In this document: positions 1 through 4,321 of the stretch, piece after piece
How the letters are laid out: every line of letters begins with the position of its first letter
How positions within the stretch are numbered: the stretch's first letter is position 1
Assembly: GCA_947469815.1 (NCBI GenBank)
Contig: CANIRI010000169.1
Span: 1 to 5,638, forward strand
Reading direction: 5' to 3'
DNA length: 5,638 nt
Origin: Comamonadaceae bacterium
GTDB lineage: Bacteria; Pseudomonadota; Gammaproteobacteria; Burkholderiales; Burkholderiaceae_C
Program-made: the position numbers and the translations under genes
The notes under the pieces: model-generated
The model's input: the letters and a program-made list of their open reading frames with translations, nothing else
Told to the model about the DNA's origin: nothing
Database searches by the model: none

Positions 1-552
1 GACCACCGCGATCTGCGCAATGCCCTGCGCGCTCATGTTGGCCTGGTTGAAGAAGATGCGGCCGAAGTGATCCCGGTCGGGAAACACCTCGTCCTGGCTG
101 GGCAGGTGCGCGCCGCCGGAGTCCACCAGATAGATGCAAGGCAGATGGTTTTGCGCTGCGATCTCTTGTGCGCGCAGGTGCTTTTTCACCGTCATCGGGT
201 AGTAGGTGCCGCCTTTGACGGTGGCGTCGTTGCACACCACCATACAGTCCACCCCGCTGACCCGCCCCACCCCGGCGATCAGGCCCGCGCCGGGCGCATC
301 GTTGTTGTAGAGGTTCAGCGCGGCCAGCGGCGCGATCTCTAAAAAAGGCGTGCCCGGATCGAGCAGCGCCTGCACCCGCGCACGCGGCAACAGCTTGCCC
401 CGCGCCAGATGCTTGTCGCGCGCCGCCTGCCCGCCGCCCTGGGCCACCTCGGCGCAGCGGGCCCGCAAGTCGTCGACCAGAACGCGCATGGCGGCGGCGT
501 TGGCCGCAAATTCGGCGGAGCGGGGGTCGAGCTGGGTTTTCAAAGCAGGCAT
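1..552 (-). CDS. mccB: Methylcrotonyl-CoA carboxylase carboxyltransferase (beta) subunit, N-terminal part
   Basis: The carboxyltransferase subunit of 3-methylcrotonyl-CoA carboxylase moves the carboxyl group from carboxybiotin to 3-methylcrotonyl-CoA in leucine degradation (cytoplasm). Only the first 184 residues are in the window; the family is about 535 aa, so it continues beyond base 1. Visible family hallmarks are the basic [20 protein letters not shown] segment near residues 47-66, [19 protein letters not shown] near 114-132, and [17 protein letters not shown] near 143-159, typical of acyl-CoA carboxyltransferases that use methylcrotonyl-CoA. The ATG at 552-550 is preceded by a strong AAGGAG six bases upstream. 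It follows the ychJ-like gene by 36 bases in the same direction. Geranyl-CoA carboxylase beta subunits are related, so substrate assignment is family-level inference. Confidence 0.93.
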   Translation of the reverse strand, partial: MPALKTQLDPRSAEFAANAAAMRVLVDDLRARCAEVAQGGGQAARDKHLARGKLLPRARVQALLDPGTPFLEIAPLAALNLYNNDAPGAGLIAGVGRVSGVDCMVVCNDATVKGGTYYPMTVKKHLRAQEIAAQNHLPCIYLVDSGGAHLPSQDEVFPDRDHFGRIFFNQANMSAQGIAQIAVV

Positions 553-556
553 AGAA

Positions 557-564
557 ATCTCCTT
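557..564 (-). promoter_or_regulatory. Shine-Dalgarno site of the carboxyltransferase gene
   Basis: On the minus strand AAGGAGAT lies six bases (counted from AGGAG) before the ATG at 552. It is the strongest ribosome binding site in the window and fixes this start. Confidence 0.8.
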
Positions 565-588
565 GATAGGACGGCTGGCTGCGTCGGG

Positions 589-1005
589 CTACAGCGCGTC
601 ACCGTCCACATAGAACCAGCGCTCCCCAATGCGCAGAAAGCGGCTGCGCTCATGCACCCGCACGGCACGGCCGTCCATTCGGTAGCGGGCGACGAACTCC
701 GCCTCGGCGCTGTCTGTGCCTGTGCTGCGGGCGGCGCGCACCTCCAGCCCCAACCATTTCGCGCCGGGCTGAATGGTGAAGTCGGGCAGGCGTGTGGTCG
801 CGTCCCAGGTGGAGCGGAGGTAGTCCGCGCGCTCCAGCACAAAGGCGCTGTAGCGCGAACGCATCAGGCTTTGCGCATCGGGGGCGGGGGTGGTGTCGAA
901 AGCTTCGATGAAACGGCCGCAGCAATCGGCGTAGGCCAGCGGCTTTTTGGCCGCGCCGATTTGGCCGCAGGGGCATGGGGTGGCGGTTAGGGCTGGCTTA
1001 CTCAC
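589..1005 (-). CDS. YchJ-family (UPF0225) SEC-C motif protein
   Basis: A small YchJ-like protein of 138 aa with no assigned biochemical role. It starts with a zinc-binding SEC-C-type cysteine cluster: CPCG (Cys11, Cys13) and DCC (Cys28, Cys29). The NTF2-like YchJ domain follows, with the recognisable LMRSRYSAFV segment near residue 47 and a C-terminal RFLRIGERWFYVDGD strand pair. E. coli YchJ has a second SEC-C cluster at its C-terminus; it is absent here. I chose the GTG at 1005-1003 because it overlaps the TGA of the upstream toxin remnant as GTGA and gives the usual family N-terminus. An in-frame TTG at 1020 would add MGTLP. Translation is probably coupled to the upstream toxin-antitoxin genes, and mccB follows 36 bases downstream. 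Confidence 0.88.
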   Translation of the reverse strand: MSKPALTATPCPCGQIGAAKKPLAYADCCGRFIEAFDTTPAPDAQSLMRSRYSAFVLERADYLRSTWDATTRLPDFTIQPGAKWLGLEVRAARSTGTDSAEAEFVARYRMDGRAVRVHERSRFLRIGERWFYVDGDAL

Positions 1006-1139
1006 AGGCAACGTTCCCAATAGGCGGGCTGCCTTCTTTGATGTGCTACAGCGACCACCAGTATTCCGCCTGCGCCTTCCTGGTAGATGACAGCCTCAAA
1101 CAGCTCTTCCTGTGCCGGCGCAAGAAAACGAAAAGTCAT
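1002..1139 (-). pseudogene. RelE/ParE-family toxin remnant with central in-frame deletion
   Basis: A 45-aa reading frame too short to be a working RelE/ParE toxin. Residues 1-24 (MTFRFLAPAQEELFEAV...) align with the first 24 residues of the intact toxin at 3074-2772, and residues 26-45 (ILVVAVAHQRRQPAYWERCL) align with its residues 79-98. About 50 central codons are missing, including the helices and the basic RR...RFPYG strand region that carries active-site residues in this family. The frame is still open. The ATG overlaps the antitoxin stop as ATGA, and the TGA overlaps the GTG of the ychJ-like gene as GTGA. Toxicity is very unlikely, but the peptide could still bind antitoxin through its N-terminal helix or act as a translational coupler. 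Confidence 0.82.
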
Positions 1140-1369
1140 CCGCGTGCCAGCGCGCGTGCCCTCGCCAGCACTTCTTCGCCATCCAATGCTTGCATCTCGC
1201 CTCGTTCATAGGCTGCTAAGCGGCGCTCAGCTTCCGCATCCCAGGCCGCTTCTACTTCTCCGAGAGGCGCTTCGTGCAAGGACTCGAGAAGCAGGTCCAC
1301 GAGACGCGATCGGTCGTCCGGGGCAAGTGCTTTGCCTCGCTCAGCGAGTTCAACCAGTTGATCGTTCAT
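1136..1369 (-). CDS. Antitoxin of a RelE/ParE-type module (putative addiction module component family)
   Basis: A 77-aa acidic, helical protein of the small 'addiction module component' antitoxin family usually found directly upstream of RelE/ParE toxins. Recognisable parts are the N-terminal RSRLVDLLLESL helix (residues about 21-32), the AAWDAEAERRLAAYERGE segment (about 41-58) and an Ala/Arg-rich tail ending LARARALARG. It resembles the second antitoxin in this window (3292-3059) in layout. The ATG at 1369 has GGAG seven bases upstream. Its stop overlaps the toxin remnant start by four bases. The antitoxin looks intact although its toxin partner is not, so it would be an orphan. It probably binds its own operator just upstream, but I could not identify a clear palindrome there. 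Confidence 0.85.
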   Translation of the reverse strand: MNDQLVELAERGKALAPDDRSRLVDLLLESLHEAPLGEVEAAWDAEAERRLAAYERGEMQALDGEEVLARARALARG

Positions 1370-1415
1370 GGTGGGCTCCGTGGAAGGGGTAGCAGTTTAC
1401 CGCTGGGGCGCAGCG

Positions 1416-1499
1416 CGGGTTGCCAACTTTGAAGCCGTGGCGCTGCGAAAGTTGCAGCAGTTGAATGCCGCGACTGAGCTGGAGTTCTTGCGCGTGTAA
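1416..1499 (+). pseudogene. higB: HigB-type toxin fragment
   Basis: The plus-strand frame ending at the TAA 1497-1499 encodes RVANFEAVALRKLQQLNAA followed by TELEFLRV. This matches the middle of HigB/RelE-like toxins, which run on as PPGNRLEALKGDR and end in a VEIVDYH-like tail; both that part and the N-terminus are missing. An open frame reaches back to an ATG at 1368, but its first residues do not look like HigB and sit opposite the antitoxin leader. The fragment ends ten bases before the higA remnant, so one deletion probably removed the end of higB and the start of higA. The identification rests on recognising the family pattern, without an alignment. Confidence 0.6.
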
Positions 1500-1508
1500 C
1501 CATGGAAC

Positions 1509-1769
1509 ATGCTGGAAGACTGGCTCAAACCCATGGCGATCAGCCAGTACGCACTTGCCAAAGCCATTGGCGTACCACCCCGGCGAATCCATGAAATTGT
1601 CAAAGGCTGGCGCGGTATCACCGTGGACAAGGCCTTGCGCCTGAGCGTCTTCTTTGGCACCGATGCGTAAAGCTGGATCAATTTACAAACCCACTACGAC
1701 ACGGAGCATGCCCGCGTTGCCATGGCTGATGTACTGGGCCGCATCGTGCGGCGTGAGCTAGCTGACGAT
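1509..1769 (+). pseudogene. higA: HigA-type antitoxin, nonsense-interrupted and lacking its N-terminus
   Basis: The plus-strand frame from ATG 1509 encodes 53 residues of a HigA/XRE-type helix-turn-helix antitoxin: LEDWLKPMAISQYALAKAI then GVPPRRIHEIVKGWRGIT and ALRLSVFFGTDA. A TAA at 1668-1670 stops it where the family normally has Gln or Glu. Homology resumes in the same frame directly after the stop (SWINLQTHYDTEHA ... VLGRIVRREL), so this is a single nonsense mutation and not a natural end. The usual N-terminal proline-rich leader (HPGE) is also gone. The shortened protein keeps most of the DNA-binding domain and could conceivably still bind an operator. It runs opposite to all neighbouring genes. 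Confidence 0.78.
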
Positions 1770-1787
1770 CATCACGAGACGCCTAAC
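1762..1787. repeat. 26-bp repeat, copy A, at a cassette boundary
   Basis: CTGACGATCAT followed by CACGAGACGCCTAAC. The same sequence recurs at 2647-2673 with three substitutions and one inserted base. In both copies it ends in an attC-like core (GCCTAAC here). Confidence 0.6.
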
Positions 1788-1855
1788 GCTAGAGCTACGC
1801 TGGCACCAACGGCTTGGCGACAGTGGCAAATAGTTCCGAAGACCGGGGGTTAGTC
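1781..1855 (-). other. attC-like recombination site, degenerate
   Basis: On the minus strand the site opens with GACTAAC (1855-1849; six of seven matches to RYYYAAC), seven bases after the stop of the exported cassette protein. It closes with a perfect GTTAGGC core (1787-1781). The two ends are complementary at six of seven positions. A small internal stem CCAA/TTGG lies near the centre (about 1808-1819), but the L boxes are poorly matched. The higA remnant ends on its other side, so the site could instead belong to a plus-strand cassette. Confidence 0.45.
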
Positions 1856-1861
1856 CGCCGT

Positions 1862-2359
1862 TCAATCGGTGGGCGGCAGTTGCAGCGGTGTAAATCGCAG
1901 AATCTTCCCAGTGAGCTCGGCGATCTTGTAAGAAGTGGACCCTCTATTCGCGCTGATCTGAAGCATCAATTTGTCGGCACTTATTTTCCAAGTGCATGGC
2001 TTGAAATAGTGGCCATCGTTAGGAGCCAGAGAGAGGAATTCACAACGTCCGTTCCGAGCGAACTTGTATTCCATCCTGAACCAGCTCGCCGGAAAGTCTA
2101 TCGATGCGACGGGGCGGAAAATCTGAATCGTTGCGCCCCGTTCTTCCTCCTCCCTGGAGTGAACCCAGTGCTGGAACAAGTCATTGATATCGATTTGGCG
2201 ACGTGTCCCGGTCGCCTCCGTGCCAGACGCCCGTGCCGTGTCCGGTGCCGCGAATAGCGCTTGTGTTGACAGACATGACCAGAGACTCAGGATCGCAAAT
2301 GAGCGCAACACCCGGCTGATACAGCCGGGCCGAGTCGATAGATCTTGTTGTTCGGGCAT
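1862..2359 (-). CDS. Exported cassette-type protein of unknown function
   Basis: A 165-aa protein that I cannot assign to a named function. It has a signal-peptide-like N-terminus: basic residues at 16-19, a hydrophobic stretch at 20-36 and a likely cleavage after ALFAA near residue 38, so it probably acts in the periplasm or outer envelope. A polar linker follows, then a beta-rich domain (about 57-160) with FRMEYKF, NGRCEFLSLAPNDGHYFKPC, TWKI, LMLQIS, SYKIAELT and ILRFTP strands. Cys106 and Cys122 could form a disulfide. The strand pattern resembles small lipocalin-like cassette proteins; this is inference. The ATG at 2359 has GAGGA a few bases upstream. The stop lies seven bases before an attC-like core, as expected for a cassette gene. 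Confidence 0.75.
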   Translation of the reverse strand: MPEQQDLSTRPGCISRVLRSFAILSLWSCLSTQALFAAPDTARASGTEATGTRRQIDINDLFQHWVHSREEEERGATIQIFRPVASIDFPASWFRMEYKFARNGRCEFLSLAPNDGHYFKPCTWKISADKLMLQISANRGSTSYKIAELTGKILRFTPLQLPPTD

Positions 2360-2521
2360 ATGTCCTCACTGTGCAAGTTAGCAAGTCAAGGATCTAGTGG
2401 CCCCGCTGACGTTGCGCCGATGGCTGGCGCTTTAGTTCGGTGGCTTTGCGTCGCCGGCTTTCGCCGGGTTTGCCCTTCAATTCTCTTTTCTATCGGCCAA
2501 GGGGTGTGCCGATTGATTGTT
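2360..2521. other. Non-coding spacer with two inverted repeats
   Basis: No convincing gene on either strand. It holds a short hairpin CCGGC-TTTC-GCCGG (2454-2467) and a second inverted repeat ATCGGC...GCCGAT (2492-2513, ten-base loop), followed on the plus strand by a modest T-rich stretch. I found no clean GTTRRRY core here to mark the start of the exported-protein cassette, so the boundary between it and the vapBC scar is unclear. Confidence 0.4.
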
Positions 2522-2587
2522 TTATAGCATGACTTGCGCGCTCAGGTCGTAGATGACGATGTTGGTGTCCAGCAGGTAACGCAGCAT
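2522..2587 (-). pseudogene. vapC: VapC (PIN-domain toxin) N-terminal stub
   Basis: A 21-codon frame starting at the ATG 2587-2585 begins MLRYLLDTNIVIY, the diagnostic first strand of type II VapC PIN-domain ribonucleases, including the first catalytic Asp (Asp7). After residue 13 similarity stops, and the frame ends at TAA 2524-2522 after DLSAQVML. The remaining ~115 residues and the other acidic active-site residues are missing, so no nuclease activity is possible. The vapB tail overlaps its start. Confidence 0.75.
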
Positions 2588-2637
2588 CAGAGCGCTTACC
2601 GCTCCGCTTGGTGCTGGGCGGCACGCTCGGGCAGAAG
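2587..2637 (-). pseudogene. vapB: VapB antitoxin C-terminal scrap
   Basis: Directly upstream of the vapC stub, one frame reads LLPERAAQHQAER, then a TAA, then Ala-Leu and a TGA whose last base is the A of the vapC ATG (TGATG). VapB antitoxins of this type typically end in a similar FxPER...Q..ER tail and overlap vapC in this way. The rest of vapB is absent, and an internal stop lies three codons before the original end. The call relies on the adjacent vapC stub; alone it would be too short to name. Confidence 0.5.
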
Positions 2638-2646
2638 TCAAACTCT

Positions 2647-2673
2647 CTGACGATCATGACTAAACGCCTCAAC
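2647..2673. repeat. 27-bp repeat, copy B, at a cassette boundary
   Basis: CTGACGATCAT followed by GACTAAACGCCTCAAC. It matches copy A (1762-1787) except for three substitutions and one extra C in the core. It lies at the outer edge of the second attC-like stretch. Confidence 0.6.
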
Positions 2674-2777
2674 TTCGAAGCTGAGCCGCCCGCAGCGGCT
2701 GGCTGCGTAAGGCAGAGAATGAAATGGTTGCCTGCAGCAGGCTGGCGCGGAGGGTCGGTTCGAGCGATCTGTTAGCG
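2666..2777. other. Candidate attC, about 110 bp, degenerate cores
   Basis: Read on the plus strand it opens with GCCTCAAC and ends with GTTAGCG; both are imperfect cores. The adjoining boxes TTCGAAGCTGAGCC and GGGTCGGTTCGA are complementary over most of their length, as L'' and L' boxes would be. The TAA stop of the intact toxin (2774-2772) lies inside the right-hand core (CGCTAAC on the minus strand). This copies the stop-in-core arrangement at 3378. The interior has its own small hairpins. Orientation is uncertain. Confidence 0.45.
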
Positions 2778-3074
2778 TGCATTCTCACGAGGCCACCGCT
2801 TGGGATCTCGGGCATTGTGAATCACGGCGAGCACATGCACCAAATCCAGTCGAACGGCATAAAAAACACCGTATGGGAAACGCGGTAGCAGAGTGCGCCG
2901 AATGCCAGGCAGTAATTCGGGAAACATTAGAGGCACTTGTTCGACACGCTTCAATTGAAGCTCAAAGGCCAACTGAAATTCCGAACCCAAACCCGGGCTG
3001 CGTTCTTCATACCAGTCGTGCGCTTCACCAACCTCGCGCACAGCGCGGCCGGAAAACTTCAGGCGATATGCCAC
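2772..3074 (-). CDS. RelE/ParE-family toxin, apparently intact
   Basis: A 100-aa toxin of the RelE/ParE fold, the only apparently complete toxin in the window. RelE-type members cleave mRNA on the ribosome and ParE-type members poison gyrase; the sequence alone does not separate them. Visible parts are the N-terminal YRLKFSGRAVREVGEAHDWY strand-helix, a long central helix to about residue 47, the FPELLPGIRRTLLPRFPYGVFY core (Arg59, Arg60, Arg65, Tyr72) and the C-terminal VLAVIHNARDPKRW strand (His86, Arg89, Trp94). I chose the GTG at 3074, which overlaps the antitoxin by 16 bases and gives the normal family N-terminus; an ATG at 3110 would add 12 residues. Its stop lies in the candidate attC core, as in mobile cassettes. 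Confidence 0.88.
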   Translation of the reverse strand: MAYRLKFSGRAVREVGEAHDWYEERSPGLGSEFQLAFELQLKRVEQVPLMFPELLPGIRRTLLPRFPYGVFYAVRLDLVHVLAVIHNARDPKRWPRENAR

Positions 3075-3292
3075 GTCCCATCTTTCAACTTGGCCTTGAC
3101 CTGATCCCACGAGTATCCCGCCTCTGGATCGTTCTCAAAATCGGCCAACCGAGCATTCAGCTCAGCCTTAAACTGCGGCGAAACCTCGATGGCTTCCGGA
3201 ACTGCAGCAATGCTCTCCCAAATCAGTTCGACCAGGTGGATTCGCTCCTGTACGGGCAATTCGAGAACATCGGCGACTGAAAAATTTCTCAT
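3059..3292 (-). CDS. Antitoxin partner of the intact RelE/ParE toxin
   Basis: A 77-aa antitoxin of the putative addiction module component family. Its N-terminal half carries the family-typical VLELPVQERIHLVELIWESI helix pair (residues about 9-28). The second half has SPQFKAELNARLADFENDPE and the conserved SWDQVKAKLKDG tail, the part that in this family wraps the toxin. It shares its layout with the orphan antitoxin at 1369-1136 but differs in sequence. The ATG at 3292 follows the attC core (3330-3324) by 31 bases and has no clear Shine-Dalgarno. A TAATCT close before it could be a -10 element for its own promoter, but no matching -35 is evident. Toxin and antitoxin form one two-gene cassette. 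Confidence 0.88.
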   Translation of the reverse strand: MRNFSVADVLELPVQERIHLVELIWESIAAVPEAIEVSPQFKAELNARLADFENDPEAGYSWDQVKAKLKDGTWHIA

Positions 3293-3323
3293 GGGGCTTA
3301 GATTAGCACGGACGACCGATGCA

Positions 3324-3383
3324 CCTTAACGTTCGAGTTCACCGGCTCGCCGAGGGCTAGTCCGGTGCAACGAGGGGTTAGGC
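3324..3383 (-). other. attC site of the 202-aa cassette (60 bp)
   Basis: Read on the minus strand: R'' GCCTAAC (3383-3377, perfect RYYYAAC) contains the TAA stop of the upstream gene. L'' TCGTTGCACCGG pairs with L' CCGGTGAACTCGA apart from an unpaired G after GTT. R' is GTTAAGG (3330-3324, six of seven). Class 1 cassette attC sites such as that of aadA1 have the same 60-bp size and an unpaired base at the same place. This fixes the array orientation as minus strand. Confidence 0.78.
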
Positions 3384-3986
3384 CGCCGGCGATTCAAATG
3401 CACGAGCCTCAAAAACAAGTGTTTCAAAGAACTCCAGCACCAAGTTGCACAACACCAAGGGATCATCAAGTTTCATGGAATGCCCCTTATGGGCCTTCGG
3501 AGGATTGCGGATGGAGATCTTGGTTTTGATCATCGCTTGACTCAGCATGACACGGTGCTCCTTCGGTGTACCTTCGTCCTTCGTAATAAAGAGTCCATCA
3601 CCTCCGAGAGAAAACGACCATCCATCTTTGTTTCCCTGAAACGCGCCTGAATTCAAAGACATTACGGTTCCGGGATCGATGGCACGCGCCGACGCTAAAG
3701 ATAGGAACTCGAGTTGATGAAGTCCTTTGTGAAAATCTTCAATTCTTGCGTCATGCACGAAGCGAATAAGTTCATCACATCGCATTACCTCTTGCTGATC
3801 GCGGTACCACAGCTTGAACGCTTCATCCTTGCTCCCCTCGGCCTGCATAGCGTAGGTGACTGCCCGGCAATTGTTGATGAACGCCCCGAATGCAGATCGG
3901 AACTTCACAGGGTCTGAGGCGAGCATAAGCTCTGCGTGCATAGTTCTCGCGTCTTCGAGTTTAGTTAGCGTGTTTGGAAGGTTCAT
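3378..3986 (-). CDS. Cassette protein of unknown function, 202 aa, with R-X4-H motif
   Basis: I do not recognise a named family. The N-terminal half (residues 1-100) looks all-helical: FRSAFGAFINNCRAVTYAMQ (29-48), FKLWYRDQQEVM (57-68) and DELIRFVHDARIEDFHKGLH (71-90). Arg81 and His86 form R-X4-H, the spacing of HEPN ribonucleases. The C-terminal half has a glycine-rich beta stretch (GWSFSLGGDGLFITKDEG, 122-139) and ends in a helix (DPLVLCNLVLEFFETLVFEA). No signal peptide or membrane segment is seen. The ATG at 3986 is five bases after a GTTAGGC core, and the stop lies inside the next core, so this is a textbook first cassette. A TTG at 4040 would extend the frame across the att site and is unlikely. 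Function, perhaps defence or toxin-like, is speculation from the motif. Confidence 0.8.
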   Translation of the reverse strand: MNLPNTLTKLEDARTMHAELMLASDPVKFRSAFGAFINNCRAVTYAMQAEGSKDEAFKLWYRDQQEVMRCDELIRFVHDARIEDFHKGLHQLEFLSLASARAIDPGTVMSLNSGAFQGNKDGWSFSLGGDGLFITKDEGTPKEHRVMLSQAMIKTKISIRNPPKAHKGHSMKLDDPLVLCNLVLEFFETLVFEARAFESPAA

Positions 3987-3991
3987 TGGAG

Positions 3992-4002
3992 GCCTAACTT
4001 TG
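3992..4002 (-). other. attI-like recombination core
   Basis: On the minus strand CAAAGTTAGGC ends at 3992, identical in these 11 bases to the 3' end of class 1 attI as I recall it. The following gene starts five bases later. No RYYYAAC partner with matching L boxes lies at a normal attC distance upstream, which favours attI over attC. A small palindrome CCGGATATCTCCGG (4020-4033) lies 17 bases upstream. Confidence 0.55.
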
Positions 4003-4321
4003 ATGTAGTCCGCAAACCACCGGATATCTCCGGCGCGCAAGCAGACAACTCATTTGCAAAAATTTCAAAAAGTCTTTTCACACCAAAAGCTTGGCCCAAT
4101 GAACTGAATGAATGTGTGGGCATAAAAATCTGACAAAACCGACAGACCTGCGTTGGACTCAACGCGTCTACCGCATCAGACTCAGATTGATATGCGTTAA
4201 AAGCAATGTAACCTATTTCTCAAAAGGTATACATCTGCTAGCTGACATTTTCCCGATGGCGTGGCCGCGACGGCCAAGCCCCGACTGGTCAAGCAGCGGC
4301 ACCCGTCAAAAAAGATGCGCC
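4003..4321. other. AT-rich gene-free leader of the array
   Basis: No gene is supported here. An integrase gene would be expected on the plus strand, divergent from the cassettes, but no frame resembles a tyrosine recombinase, and the acyl-CoA dehydrogenase occupies the space beyond. The stretch is clearly more AT-rich than the flanks over about 4034-4256. A possible cassette promoter on the minus strand is TTGTCA (4136-4131), 17 bases, ATTCAT (4113-4108), a weak match. A hairpin with stem GGC-TGGCCG/CGGCCA-GCC (one mismatch, 4258-4280) has no T-run on either side. A T6 run (minus strand, 4312-4307) follows the dehydrogenase stop without a good stem, so a terminator is not established. Confidence 0.5.
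4258..4280. repeat. Inverted repeat between the dehydrogenase and the array
   Basis: A 23-base near-perfect palindrome: TGGCCG-CGA-CGGCCA flanked by GGC and GCC with one G/A mismatch. No T-tract follows on either strand, so it is not a typical intrinsic terminator. It lies at the transition from GC-rich operon DNA to the AT-rich leader. Confidence 0.6.

Noticed and set aside
409..990. Plus-strand 193-codon open frame
   Set aside because: Antisense to the carboxyltransferase and YchJ-family genes; composition is typical of a high-GC shadow frame.
1814..2257. Plus-strand 147-codon open frame
   Set aside because: Antisense to the exported protein, which has a ribosome binding site and signal peptide; no recognisable domain on this strand.
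2777..3280. Plus-strand 167-codon open frame
   Set aside because: Lies opposite the clearly recognisable toxin-antitoxin pair.
3992..4158. GTCCAAC (minus strand 4158-4152) as R'' pairing with GTTAGGC at 3998-3992, making a 167-bp attC
   Set aside because: Longer than normal attC sites, and the sequences next to the two cores are not complementary.
1757..4246. Direct repeat GCTAGCTGAC at 1757-1766 and 4237-4246 as a target-site duplication around the array
   Set aside because: A 10-base match is expected several times by chance in 5.6 kb, and similarity does not extend beyond it.
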